From assembly GCA_030549175.1 (NCBI GenBank), contig JAUKUA010000001.1, forward strand, positions 3,038,001-3,102,000: a stretch of DNA of 64,000 nt, written 5' to 3'. Shown here in pieces: positions 43,976 to 54,117 of this stretch (positions are counted from its first letter, which is position 1; the number at the start of each line of letters is the position of its first letter). Source of the DNA: Lasiosphaeris hirsuta (lineage: Eukaryota > Ascomycota > Sordariomycetes > Sordariales > Lasiosphaeriaceae). Position numbers and translations under genes: made by a program. Under the pieces are notes generated by a model that saw only the letters and a program-made list of their open reading frames with translations, had not been told where the DNA came from and searched no databases.

Positions 43976-44726
43976 TCACGATAAATCCATGTCTTCCCCA
44001 ATACTGCGATCACCGAGAGAACTGAGTCCCGAACTAGGGGGCCTTGAGTCCTCGCCGTCCTCGCCGTCCTCGCCATTCATGACGAGATCTTCCTGTGTTT
44101 CGGGGCGTTGCGCGGCCTGGAGTAGCTGCTCCTCCCAGTTAAGAATGCTGAGGTACTCGCCCCCTTCAACTTGGACATCGCCGTGCTCGTTACATTTGCC
44201 AAGCAATGTCCCCATGAATTTGGAGTCATCCTCATTTTTGCTGTGCTTCTTTTTGAGAGCTTTTTTATTGCACTGTTAGCTCCACTGTCTTGTTTCGATA
44301 TCGCAGTTTCCCCTACTCACCATCAAGATAGTCGGTAGCCTCGTCATCACCATCCAACGCAATCCGCTTAATCTCGCGGTTGAGCGGACCGGTAGCCCAC
44401 GCAATAAACTCGTCGACGCCGCGGATGTCTTCGACGGAATAATGCTCATGCTCCTCGTTAAGGCGCTCGGGCAGCAGGGCGCCGGCGCGCTGCAAGGCCA
44501 TGCGAACGTCAACGATAGTGGGTACTAGGTCGGCCGTGTCGGCTACCGAGCCGTTGTGCGCTGCGTATAACGCGGTGAGTTGACAGAGGTTGAAGAAGTA
44601 CCGCGCCGCTAGGTCCGTCAGGGAGTCCAGAACCGAGGTTTTTGCACCGTGATAGCCAGTCGCGCGAAGGATTTGAAGAACAGCAGGCCGGAGGAGCGAG
44701 TGAAACAGAGAAGGAGGTGGCGTCAT
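43976..44726 (-). CDS. TAF3: TFIID subunit 3, histone-fold TAF
   Basis: Reverse strand, exons 44726-44321 and 44259-43976, with a 61-base intron (GTGAGT..AAAG); 229 residues. Residues 3-85 form a bromodomain-associated histone fold: SLFHSLLRPAVLQILRATG, then the TDLAARYFFNLCQLTALYA helix and a third helix in VPTIVDVRMALQRAGAL. The acceptor was chosen because it rebuilds DYLDALKKKHSKNEDDSKF, matching the DYL-x-x-L segment of fungal Taf3; the earlier CTAACAG acceptor gives the wrong phase. An acidic tail follows. Taf3 pairs with Taf10 inside TFIID and takes part in promoter recognition by RNA polymerase II. Fungal Taf3 lacks the C-terminal PHD finger of animal TAF3, and none is seen here. TAF7 starts 1.1 kb away in the opposite direction. 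Confidence 0.82.
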
Positions 44727-45843
44727 AGTGACAAGTGATATGCCGATATTCCTTGCTAGTTGTTTCTCAATGCGAGATCTTGATGAGGGTGGGGTTCGGT
44801 TTGTGATGATATGAAGCCACGGGGGATCCCGCCGCGGGATAGATATTTGGGTTTCTGCTTCTGGACTTATGCGAGAGTTGAGTGCTATGTCGCCATTGCT
44901 TATACCCTCAGCTCGATGTTCCCTTTCCTATGCCACAATAGGAACACAATAGGGTGAGCTGCTATGATAGCCGGGGGGCATTGGTTTTTTGTTTTGTTCT
45001 GTTGAGCCAACAGCGTGAAGGCGCGGCTCTATGGGTGGCCGATATCTCATGCGCTCAATATCTTATGAGAGCACTTGCTTCGGAGTTTAAGTTGCTGCCG
45101 TTCAACGCCGCCGAGGTGGAGCGAAGGAGAGCTCTGGCTACCGTGATGCGCTGGGCCGGTGTTCTGGAGAACGCGCTTATCAGGGGTTGGAGCCTCAGGC
45201 GGGCAGAATTAGCATGGGTGCTAGGGTTAGGGCCTGTCCAATGCTGCTGTTAAAACGGCGGGCCTTGGTTCGTCCTATGCTAGATTCAGTACCGGTTCAT
45301 CTTGCTGCCGAGTCAAACCAATCTCTACCAAGGTATTCCTCATGTAGAGAAAGTTTCTCAGAATACGGAAAGAGCCATCGATATGCTCACACCCGATGCT
45401 GAACCGTTTTTACCGGCTCCTTTCCTCGCTGGGCCTTCTGAGACAAATGAGGCGTTACCCTATCCGGACTAGACTGCTGCGGCGGTAGAAAAGTCCCCAC
45501 TCAACCTTGATGACTTGCATCATTATCGCTTGCTTCCTTGACGGAGCCGCAGCTGCGCGTCGGCACGCATCGTGTTTCTGGCCACCGCAAACAAAACCAA
45601 TCGCTACGCCGCAACACCTACCACATGGACACATTCCACGCCTAACTGGTTTCCTGCTGCCAAGTGCAGCCGGTACCACTTCTTGATGCTTTCTTCGGAA
45701 CCGACAACCTTCTTTCCACGTGGCCAACCTCGTACTTAGTCGCGAAAGTACACAGCCGTGCTCCTCTGAACCGGCTCCCGTCAGTCTCAACCACAGCAGT
45801 ACCTAGATTGTAAACCGGAATTCTCCAATACACCACCGTCACG
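44727..45843. promoter_or_regulatory. region between the divergent TAF3 and TAF7 genes
   Basis: 1,117 bases between the two start codons hold both promoters. No other gene was supported. Specific sites are not assigned. Confidence 0.45.
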
Positions 45844-47487
45844 ATGGAAAAGCCACAGGCACCGCCTAAGCGGCTGACCCTGAAGATCAGCAACATCGGC
45901 TCGTCGTCCATATCGGCCTCGACCCCGTCCGCGGCGACACCAGGCGGCAGTTTTCCCTCCGCCATGTCGCCTCCTCCTCAGACACCATCTCAAGGCCCCC
46001 CGAAGATTAAGATCATTCGGAAATCACTACCACCTACTCCCTCCGATGGCGTACCCCCATCTCACACGTTCCTTCCCGCGCTCCATCCAACAAACGAAGC
46101 AGCGACGAGGTCGCCTACGATCCCCAAGATTACAAAGACCAAGGCTGGAAGGCAATCAAAGCCATCCCTTAAGAAACGGTCTAAGGCTGACAGTGACGAT
46201 GAGGACGCAGCGCTCGCTAACGGTACAAGCCTGGAGCCCAAGGCCAAGAAGACTAAGATTATGGTGATTACGCCTTCGGCTGGTGCTCCTGGCAAACTAC
46301 CCTCCTTGAAGGTCAAATCGGTTGGTAGGGCCCCGGCCCGACCTCTCGGGGAAGGATACGATTCTGAGGCGGAGGATCGCGAGATCGACCCGATCATTGA
46401 GGAGCAGGTGTTTCTTCGCATGATGCCCGGAGCGCACTGCGAGGCCTTGCGGGCAGCTGTTCAGGATAGGAAAATTGGTCTTCCCAAGAAGGACGGAGGG
46501 GCAGATGTATCAATGAAGTTCTTGGATGACGAGGCACGCCGTATACTGTTTATGATAAACGGTCAGGCATTTGCAGCGATTCTTCTGGACCTTCCGACAA
46601 TCACAGAGGGCATGAAGACGTGGGATAAGAAGGCCATGGTCAAATCAGCTGACATTTGTCAGATGATACTGGTTTTTGCTCAGGTTAAGAACGAGGAGGA
46701 GGCCAGGACCGTACCACTTCCCAAGGCTGTCGAGCATGGCCATAGATGGCCTCACGGAATCACACCACCAATGCATGATGCTAGGAATCGGCGCTTCAGA
46801 AAACGCCTCAGCAAATTGGAAATCCAAAACAAAGAGGCCGAAGTTGATCGACTCCTCAAGGCCGACAGGGATGCTGAAAGCACTAAATTTGAATTTGTTG
46901 ATGAGCGACAAACCGCGGCCCCAGGCCAGGAGTCTGGGGAGGAATATGAGGATGAGGAAGAAGATGGAGAAGCGGATGCCGAAGGCGAGGCTGACGATTA
47001 CTTTGGTGATGCCGAAATGCAACACGCTGACGGCGGTGCGAGCTTTGATGATGGAGTTGACGACGCCCTTCTCGAGGCCGAGTTCATGGACGCGGTCGAT
47101 ACACCAGCCGCAGACCTTGCCACGCCGGCAGTGGGCCACGAGGCCATCACCCCCGGCACCGCCAACACAGGTACACCCGCAGCTCAAACCGAGGATAGCG
47201 GCCCGGATGTCGACGGTGCTGACGATGAATCCGGTGATGAAGATGATGACGAAGACGGTGACGACGATGGCGATCTAGACGACGGAGGTGATGAGGACCG
47301 GCATGATGAAGTTGCCGGCGTCAAAATTGAGATTGCAAACTTGAGAAAGCAACTGGCACAATATGAGGAAACATACGCCAACTCGGTGGCGCCGATCATG
47401 AGGAAGCGCATTGAGGCGAGTATCAAGAACATCAAGTCCGAGATCAAACTGAAGCAGTCGGCTATCGGTGAGGTAGACGAAGATTAG
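45844..47487 (+). CDS. TAF7: TFIID subunit 7 (TAFII55 family)
   Basis: One exon, 547 residues. The N-terminal 160 residues are disordered and rich in Pro, Ser and Lys. The conserved TAFII55 domain covers about residues 180-330: EEQVFLRMMPGAHCEALRAA, the RRILFMINGQAFAAILLDLP strand-helix pair, and KTWDKKAMVKSADICQMILV are all clear family landmarks, followed by the HGITPPMHDARNRRFRK segment. A long, very acidic region (Glu/Asp, about residues 355-490) precedes a C-terminal coiled coil (about residues 495-545). Taf7 binds Taf1 in TFIID and holds back its activity until the pre-initiation complex is complete. No intron is needed. Confidence 0.92.
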   Translation: MEKPQAPPKRLTLKISNIGSSSISASTPSAATPGGSFPSAMSPPPQTPSQGPPKIKIIRKSLPPTPSDGVPPSHTFLPALHPTNEAATRSPTIPKITKTKAGRQSKPSLKKRSKADSDDEDAALANGTSLEPKAKKTKIMVITPSAGAPGKLPSLKVKSVGRAPARPLGEGYDSEAEDREIDPIIEEQVFLRMMPGAHCEALRAAVQDRKIGLPKKDGGADVSMKFLDDEARRILFMINGQAFAAILLDLPTITEGMKTWDKKAMVKSADICQMILVFAQVKNEEEARTVPLPKAVEHGHRWPHGITPPMHDARNRRFRKRLSKLEIQNKEAEVDRLLKADRDAESTKFEFVDERQTAAPGQESGEEYEDEEEDGEADAEGEADDYFGDAEMQHADGGASFDDGVDDALLEAEFMDAVDTPAADLATPAVGHEAITPGTANTGTPAAQTEDSGPDVDGADDESGDEDDDEDGDDDGDLDDGGDEDRHDEVAGVKIEIANLRKQLAQYEETYANSVAPIMRKRIEASIKNIKSEIKLKQSAIGEVDED

Positions 47488-47866
47488 GACAGCTTTAGTC
47501 GTGATCTGGCTTGCCCGCTAACCACGCTCTTTGAGGGAATGGGTCAAGAGCTGGCACTGAGTGATGTTACACACCGGAAATATGTAATCAGCGTACGTGC
47601 CGTATCCATATGTCGGGACTAAAACAGGAAAAGAAAAATCATAACGCTATAGCTGGCGTTGGTTGAAACATGGTGCAGCTGATGCGCATGTTGATATGCT
47701 TAGTTCAACTCTGCTGGAAGCTATCACAACAATGACGCTGAATAGGCTTTTATTCTTGGTTGGTATTATTTATACATTTATGTATTTGTACGGATTATCC
47801 CGGCTTCCAACCGAGACACCGCCCGCCATGTTTCCATCATCAATCCAGATATGACATGCAGAGCTA
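47488..47866. other. convergent 3' spacer
   Basis: About 380 bases between the TAF7 and mL54 stop codons; only 3' untranslated sequence expected. Confidence 0.5.
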
Positions 47867-48576
47867 TTACATAGTCTTGAGGTAGTTGGCCTCCTTGATC
47901 CCGGCCTTCCTCTCCTTCCGCATGGCCTTGCGCAATTCCTCCCTCTTCTCGATCGCATGCACTGCATCCTCCAGGCCACCAGACCCGCCGTCGGGAAGGT
48001 TTATAGACTGTCTCGGAAGCGAGATCTTGGGTGCTAGAGCCTCGAGGTTACCCGAGGCTAGCATCTTGTCCTCCAGTTGCGTACGTCGCTTATTCGCTAA
48101 TCGTCTTTGCTTCCTTGATTTGGCTGTGTTGGGGGGTGAAGGCATCGCCGGTTAATACAAGATCACTGCGTGCACAAGGTAAGGTCGAAAACTAGAAACG
48201 TACAGAATTCATCGCCGGCGTCCGCGCCGTCCGCGTCGGCCGTCTTCTTTTGCACCTCGAGGCAGTCCCAGAGCCAGGCTGGGTACGCTTCGTCGGGCAG
48301 CGCCACGGGGTCTGTCTTGCCCTTAAAGTAGTTGAGCCCGTTTAATATGGTGCCCGGTCGGCAGATTGATAACGGCTCCTCGGCTTCCTCGGCTTCTTTC
48401 GGCTTCAGTGGTGAGAGATCTGGTGTTGTCGACTCCGGTGATGCTGCTGCAGGCGATGCGGATGGGGCTGGGGTCGCGGCATTGCGCACACGAATGGTGG
48501 TGGTGAACGGTGCGCGGGCAGCAATAGGCCTTAGGCTAAAGCCTGTGACTCGCCGGAGGGATGTTCGACAGATCAT
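47867..48576 (-). CDS. mitochondrial large ribosomal subunit protein mL54 (MRPL37 family)
   Basis: Reverse strand, exons 48576-48204 and 48123-47867; 209 residues. The start was set at the ATG before ICRTSLRRVTGF, because it opens an Arg- and Ser-rich presequence and the only earlier in-frame start would be a TTG. The conserved part includes a PLSICRPGTILNGLNYFKGK segment and YPAWLWDCL, both family landmarks of L37/mL54. The exon join (GTACGT..ACAG, phase 1) rebuilds EFSKSRKQRRLANKRR, the basic motif of the family. The protein belongs to the mitochondrial ribosome. The last 80 residues are helical and basic. Confidence 0.83.
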
Positions 48577-49005
48577 GGTGTGAGGCGCGGCGGGTGACTT
48601 CGTCGGTGGACTGCTGTCAGGGAAAGTCAAGTTCTGGAGATGGAGCGAGACTGGACCGAGCGAGCTAAAAATTTCTACGGCGGCCTAGAAGTCGACTTGT
48701 GCAGTTTTGATATCGAGCGAGCAACATCCACACAGCAGAGTAGAAATCACAAGCATTCAAGACATAAATTTTAAGCCATTGGCTATACAATGCATTCTCA
48801 CAAACGGTCTACAAGTCTCAATTCGTCATATTTACAGTTTGGACCCCTGGATTTGGGATTTGGGGCTGGGTTGACGGCACCTCTGCCTGCCGAGTCAAGA
48901 TATGCTCTCCCTGGTAATGTCCTGCTATCCCCAATCACTATATGGGCCCTGCATCGGAGTTCGTAACAGGAGTTGTTATTTCCTCCAGATATCCTGACAG
49001 GCATC
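48577..49005. other. spacer upstream of mL54
   Basis: About 430 bases holding the mL54 promoter and the 3' end of the complex I subunit gene, both on the reverse strand. Nothing else recognised. Confidence 0.5.
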
Positions 49006-49454
49006 TTATGGCTTCTCTGCCTCCTTGGTGTAGTAGTTCTGCTGCTCGAACAGGTAGCCCTTGACACGGTTCTCCTTGAGCAGTTGGAGGTACCGTTCTG
49101 TATACAGTAGTTAGTACAAGACTTGCAAGACATTTCGATGGGCCAATTGAGAGAAAGTGATGTCCAATGCACAGCTGTGCATGTTTGTGGCCTCTGAGCA
49201 ACAACATATAAGAACCGCTCGGACTGACCTCTCAAATGCCCGCACTTCTCGAGGTGGTGAATGCCCTCACGGTAGTAGCACTTGCTGAGCTCCTCCCGTA
49301 CCAGCCGACCCATCATGACCTTGACCCATTGCTCCCGGATTATCGCATCCTGCGCCTGCTTCAGGCGCTTTGTGTCGTCGTAGTCGACCCCATCGAAGGT
49401 TGGGGGAACCGTGGGCTTCTTGGCCAGGAAGGCCGCCGACTCGGGGGTAGGCAT
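49006..49454 (-). CDS. complex I accessory subunit, PDSW/NDUFB10-like (about 12 kDa)
   Basis: Reverse strand, exons 49454-49229 and 49097-49006 with a 131-base intron (GTCAGT..ACAG); 105 residues. The sequence opens MPTPESAAFLAKKPTVPPTF, continues with a VDYDDTKRLKQAQDAIIREQW helix and a core containing CYYREGIHHLEKCGHLRERY, and ends soon after GYLFEQQNYY. The spacing of the two Cys residues in the core fits the CHCH-like pattern of the PDSW subunit. This is the Neurospora-type 12 kDa subunit in my judgement. It is an accessory subunit of the membrane arm of mitochondrial NADH:ubiquinone oxidoreductase facing the intermembrane space. No presequence is expected for such a protein. Confidence 0.8.
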
Positions 49455-49952
49455 CGTGGTTTAGTGTCGGCCCTTCGAAGTTGCGAGGTCGAGGCTAGGC
49501 GTGAAGTGTGGCTGGTTGTTGTACCGGACGTCGGGTCTCAAGGCGGTCCAGCGAGGTGATTGCTTATGTGCTTGAGCTCGAAGTTGACTTGTGTGGTTGC
49601 AGCGATCCGAGCTCTGAATGGTTGGTGCCTTGGTTCTCAGGCAGAGATTTCCCGTTACGTGAACCTAGCGGGTTGATACTGCGCTAGCCACAAAGAGGAA
49701 GGCGCCTTCGTAGCCGTGCATCATGCAATGCCCCACTCGTACTTGATTCACCGCCCTCTCTTGCCCCGCTGAAAAATTAATTCTGCGATAGATTTTTTTT
49801 TGCGCCAAGTCCAACCACCTTCCCGCGTCAAGCTCGCCCATTTATAGGACAGCCTTCCCTCCCTCGAACGAGGTTTCTATATTCAACCACACATCTCCCT
49901 CCTTCACCATCACTCTTTACTCTTTACCCATCTTCATTTCCACATCCGAGTT
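49455..49952. other. spacer between the complex I gene and nucleolin
   Basis: About 500 bases between two divergent starts, with both promoters. The part nearer nucleolin has a CT-rich leader at about 49850-49945. Confidence 0.55.
49770..49802 (+). promoter_or_regulatory. RRPE/PAC-like motif pair upstream of the nucleolin gene
   Basis: TGAAAAATTA (49770-49779) resembles the RRPE element (TGAAAAATTTT), and GCGATA (49785-49790) resembles the PAC element (GCGATGAG) of yeast ribosome-biogenesis promoters; a T-rich tract (49793-49801) follows. The pair sits about 160 bases upstream of the ATG of a nucleolar ribosome-biogenesis gene. Both matches are partial. Confidence 0.4.
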
Positions 49953-51431
49953 ATGGGTAAATCCAAGGACGCCAAGCCGACCAAGGCTGCCAAGGCCGTC
50001 AAGGTTGAGGCTGTCAAGTCTGTCAAGGCCGCCGCGAAGCCCGTCAAGGCCGCAAAGGAGGTCGCAAAGAAGGCTACCAACGGCAAGAAGTCCAAGAAGG
50101 AGGAGTCTTCCTCCGAGAGCGAGGACGACGAGGAATCTGATTCCGATTCGGCCGTGAGCTCTTCCGATTCCAGCGATGCATCTGATTCTGAGTCTGACTC
50201 TGATGAGGAGTCTGATGAGGAGATGACCGATGCCAAGCCCGCTGCCACCAACGGCAAGGCCAAGGCTGCTGTGATTGCCGAGACTTCGTCTTCTTCCGAC
50301 TCCTCCGACGACGAAGGCGCCAAGGTATCGGCCAAGAAGGCTGAGACCGACGACAGCGTAAGTTTATTCCCAACTGTGGTCAATTGACTTGGTTAGCTAA
50401 CATCGATCAGTCCGCCGATTCGGACTCTGATGATTCTGATTCCGCTCAGAATTCAGATGTCTCCCCCTCATCCGACGACGAGGAGGATTCCGATGCTTCC
50501 GACTCTGAGTCTGCTAAGGAGGAGACCAAGGCCGCCGAGCCGTCCAAGAAGAGAAAGGCCGAGGAGGAGCCCGAGGCTACCGCCAAGAAGTCCAAGACCG
50601 AGACCAACGAGGATGGCACCGAGAAGAGCGCTACCCTCTGGGTCGGCAACCTTGGATGGGGTGTTGATGACAATGTTCTCTTCGAGGAGTTCCAGAGCTT
50701 TGATGATCTAGTTAGCGCCCGCGTCGTCTCGGACAAGGAGACTGGCCGCTCGCGTGGCTTTGGCTACGTCGACTTCGGCAACCCCGCTGCTGCTGAGAAG
50801 GCTTACAACGAGAAGAACGGTGCCCTGCTCGAGGGCCGTGACATGCGCCTGGACTTCGCCCAGAAGCCCACCACCAACGCCCCCAATGCCCGCGCTGCTG
50901 ATCGTGCCTCCAAGCATGGTGATGTCATCAGCCCCGAGAGCGACACCCTTTTCGTCGGTAACCTGTCATTCAACTGCAGCGACGAGTCTGTCTCTGCCTT
51001 CTTCAACGAGGTTTGCAAGGTCCAAAGCCTACGCATTCCTACCGATATGTCAGTAAACCCACAGTTTCTGCCCTCACAGACTTGCTAATAGTTCCACTAG
51101 GGAGTCTGGCCGTCCTAAGGGCTTTGCCTACGTCTCGTTCGCCTCCGTCGAGGATGCCAAGACTGCCTTTGCCGCTCTCAACGGTGGTGACCTCGATGGT
51201 CGCCCAGTGCGTCTCGACTACGCCAAGGCCCGCGACCCCAACGGTGGCGGCGGCGGTGGCCGTGGCGGTGGTGGTTTCGGCGGTGGTCGCGGTTTCGGTG
51301 GACGTGGCGGTGGCCGCGGTGGATTTGGTGACCGTGGTGGTCGCGGTGGAGGACGTGGTGGTGGCCGAGGTGGATTTGGTGGCCGCGGTGGTGGCCGTGG
51401 CGGTTTTGCTGGAAAGAAGACCACTTTTTAA
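49953..51431 (+). CDS. nucleolin-like nucleolar protein (gar2/Nsr1)
   Basis: Exons 49953-50357, 50411-51048 and 51101-51431; 457 residues. The N-terminal third has Lys/Ala repeats of a histone H1 style followed by long Ser-Asp-Glu acidic tracts. Two RRMs follow: the first has RNP2 TLWVGNL and RNP1 RGFGYVDF, the second RNP2 TLFVGNLSF and RNP1 KGFAYVSF; intron 2 lies inside the second RRM. The C-terminal 70 residues are an RGG domain made of GGRGG and GGF repeats. This order (acidic N terminus, two RRMs, RGG tail) is that of fission yeast gar2 and budding yeast Nsr1, which act in the nucleolus in pre-rRNA processing and 40S subunit production. Intron 1 falls within the acidic tract. Confidence 0.93.
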
Positions 51432-52707
51432 GGTGGCGTGCCGCACATTCGAGACCGTACCGAGGGCTCTGTCCAGTCGCGCTTAGAGGGCTAGTTGGTT
51501 GTCGGCTTTGAAATCTTGCACTCCATGATGGAGCAGTGGGCATTGAGAGGAAGCCTCCGTTAAGGAGCATCGATACACCTGAGGGCTTGACCTTGACCGT
51601 GAGCTGCTAGCTCTTTGACAGCTCTTTGTTGGCATCTGTACGATGCTTGTGGGCTCGTGGGCTCTTCGCCGCCTGGCGATGGTTTTCATATGGGTTTCCT
51701 GCGGTTCGTGGGCTCGTGGCTTCTGTGGGCTTCGTTGACGATGAACATATCGTCCTATTGGCTTCCCCGAGGGTTCTGAGGGCATCAAAAGTGTCATTTT
51801 CCGCGCGCACATGATCTGGGGGTTGTTTCTCTTGTTGCTCTATCCGGTGAGTATTGTCGACAGGTACACAGGATTACCATTCACGGCTTAGCCTGGTAAG
51901 TATCCCATACCTTGGATGATAACATCTCACCACAGGGCGTTCTATACCCCGATCAGCATTGTACAACTAAGTAATAGTTCGATGCGTCACAAATCAGTTA
52001 ACAAAACCCTGGCCCTCGAGCGATTGAATGTGATAACTCGGCGGAGACCGGGACAATGTATGTGACGCAAATGTCTGCTGTCACATTTGCTTTTTGAAAA
52101 CGGAAACCAGGGAATCGCACGATCAAATAACACATTACCATTGAGCCCTGTACGCTTTGGAGATGTCGTCCAACGTGGTATGACTGCTTTAATGTTGGAC
52201 TAGCCTTTTCTAGGTTTGAAAATATGATTTCAGAGTCCAAGAATGGGCATCACTGTTTGTAGCACGTCTGGTTGAGGGATAAACTGAGGAATATCCCGAG
52301 ACATGGTACTAATGAATGCTTTAGTATTTACCTAAGTCAAGATAATTATCATAGCGATTAGTCTTATATGCTAATCGGTTGATTAAAACGAAAAGAAAGA
52401 TGTATCATCAAACAACTCCATTAAATGTCAGAAAAATACACACCCATCCCAAAATGATCAAGATGCCAAAACCCTCAGCATTTCAGATACGTCCCATCAT
52501 TGCGACATATCCTCATTATCCATAAATGCATTCGATGGGACATGCGGGTGACCCTTCCATGAGCAATTTCGTTTTTACGTTTCATCCTGCCCTGTTATCC
52601 TTCCAACACCAAAACACAAGTCAATATGCTGCTGTATGGTTAGGTTTCACATTGTTTTACTGGTCGGCACGACAAATGGTGGACGAGAAGGTGCTCGAGG
52701 CCCAAGC
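51432..52707. other. convergent 3' spacer of about 1.3 kb
   Basis: Relatively A/T-rich from about 52240 to 52650. Contains repeated GTGGGCTCGTGGGCT-like phrases at about 51648-51722. No gene supported. Confidence 0.5.
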
Positions 52708-54117
52708 CTAGGCAGTAATGCTCCTCCCCACCGACCCCCATCGGAACCGCCTGAGAGTCCCGCTAGAAGTCGACTTGACAAGCTCCCGCCCGCAGCTTGC
52801 CGAAGCGTTGGACGTCGCACTTGCGCCGGCTCCTAGGCCCATCGCACCCTCCTGCCGGCCAACTTCACGGCCGATCACGTATCCGGCTCCGAACCCAACC
52901 ACCGACACGAGGACGACGACCCCGGCGCTCACGACCCATGTCAGCAATGTCGGACTAATGAATGTAGCCGGCTCATTGTCAATGGTACTGGCCGAACCAC
53001 CCGTCCTTTTCTTCTTTGTAGCCCGCGAAGGCTTGCTTTGCGGGGTAGCTGCCCGCTTGCTCTTCTCAGCTACAAGATTGGGATCTCGGCTCGAGGCGGA
53101 GGACGGGGCACTCGGGGCGCTAGAATTCGAGGCTGTCCGCGCTGGGACTTTGGTGGGGCCGGACCGCCGACCCGGCGGCGCCGTGGCTGTGGCCTCAGCC
53201 ATTAGCTCAGATTCCGGTACGAGCCGTAGCTCCATCGGTTGCGAACTGGGTAGAACACCAACACCCGCACCAACGCCACCTGTGGCAGAGGGCACGGTGT
53301 GGCTGTCATCCTTTTTGGAGAGGCCGCGAGCAGCGGCAGCGCAAGATAGAAGAGTAGTGAGAGACGCCCGGAGAGCGGCGTCGTTATCAGCTTGGAAGGA
53401 GGGGGATAGGTAATCGGGGGAGCCGCGGTAAGGCCGGTTATGAGATCGGTGGGATAGGGAAGGGCGAGAATGGTGGGCGTGGGCCGAACTAGTGGAGTGG
53501 CGGTGCGTCAAATGCGATGGGGGATGAGAAAAGGCGTTTGGTTGGGGTCGAAAAGTCGGCGAGCTTGATGGGCGGCCGAGGGCGGTGGCATTCTCATCAT
53601 CATCGGAATCTGTGTCCATGTTGACGCCTGCGCGGACAGCGGTTTGCTGGCGGGGCAAACTCGCAGCGGGATGGACCTGCTCAGTGGAGCTCGTCATGAG
53701 CCTATCCTCTTCGCTCTCTGTTTCGTCATACTCCTCCTGACTGCTCGTACCCGCTTGAGCCGCAGCGTGCCCGACGACTAACGAGGGAGGCATAGGCAAA
53801 GGTTGTTGTTGTTGCAGGCGCCTCCGACGGGGGGGATAAGAGTTGTTCCCGACGCGGAGCCCCGTTGTCACGATTTCGTCCCCAATCGACGACAGAGATG
53901 ACGACGACGGCTGCGATGCTACCTCGACCCAGGATTCTGATCTTGTCAGCGGGGTCGACGGACTGGCATGGCGGGCGCCAGTGATCAGCTGACCTTCATT
54001 CCGGCGCTGTGGAGAGGCGGCACCTGAGGGTGCCGCCGTATCGGAAGCGCGGCCGCGCTGCCGCGTTTGCCATGGCCGACCATCGCCGTGGCGACTCTGC
54101 GAGTCGTTAGGGGCCAT
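52708..54117 (-). CDS. single-span membrane protein of unknown function
   Basis: One exon, 469 residues, from the ATG at 54117. The N-terminal 230 residues are disordered, rich in Ser, Arg, Gln and Pro, with His-rich patches. A conserved-looking block, DYLSPSFQADNDAALRASL followed by TTLLSCAAAARGL, lies at about residues 238-270. A basic, Ser/Ala-rich linker leads to one transmembrane helix at about residues 390-415 that runs into a glycine-zipper-like stretch (GFGAGYVIGREVGRQEG). The short tail after the helix contains RRFRW. There is no signal peptide, so the protein may be inserted by its C-terminal anchor. I have the impression that the DNDAALRASLTTLL block is widespread in Pezizomycotina, but I know no function. 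Confidence 0.72.
   Translation of the reverse strand: MAPNDSQSRHGDGRPWQTRQRGRASDTAAPSGAASPQRRNEGQLITGARHASPSTPLTRSESWVEVASQPSSSSLSSIGDEIVTTGLRVGNNSYPPRRRRLQQQQPLPMPPSLVVGHAAAQAGTSSQEEYDETESEEDRLMTSSTEQVHPAASLPRQQTAVRAGVNMDTDSDDDENATALGRPSSSPTFRPQPNAFSHPPSHLTHRHSTSSAHAHHSRPSLSHRSHNRPYRGSPDYLSPSFQADNDAALRASLTTLLSCAAAARGLSKKDDSHTVPSATGGVGAGVGVLPSSQPMELRLVPESELMAEATATAPPGRRSGPTKVPARTASNSSAPSAPSSASSRDPNLVAEKSKRAATPQSKPSRATKKKRTGGSASTIDNEPATFISPTLLTWVVSAGVVVLVSVVGFGAGYVIGREVGRQEGAMGLGAGASATSNASASCGRELVKSTSSGTLRRFRWGSVGRSITA

Noticed and set aside
44260..44272. CTAACAG as the acceptor of the TAF3 intron
   Set aside because: It gives the wrong phase; the AAAAAAG acceptor 13 bases later restores the conserved DYLDALKKKH segment, and CTAAC then serves as branch site.
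51241..51410. Direct repeats suggesting a repeat array
   Set aside because: These are degenerate codon repeats encoding RGG/GGF; spacing is irregular and there are no unique spacers as in CRISPR.
51218..51424. Polyproline/arginine frame on the minus strand
   Set aside because: It is the antisense of the RGG repeats of the nucleolin gene.
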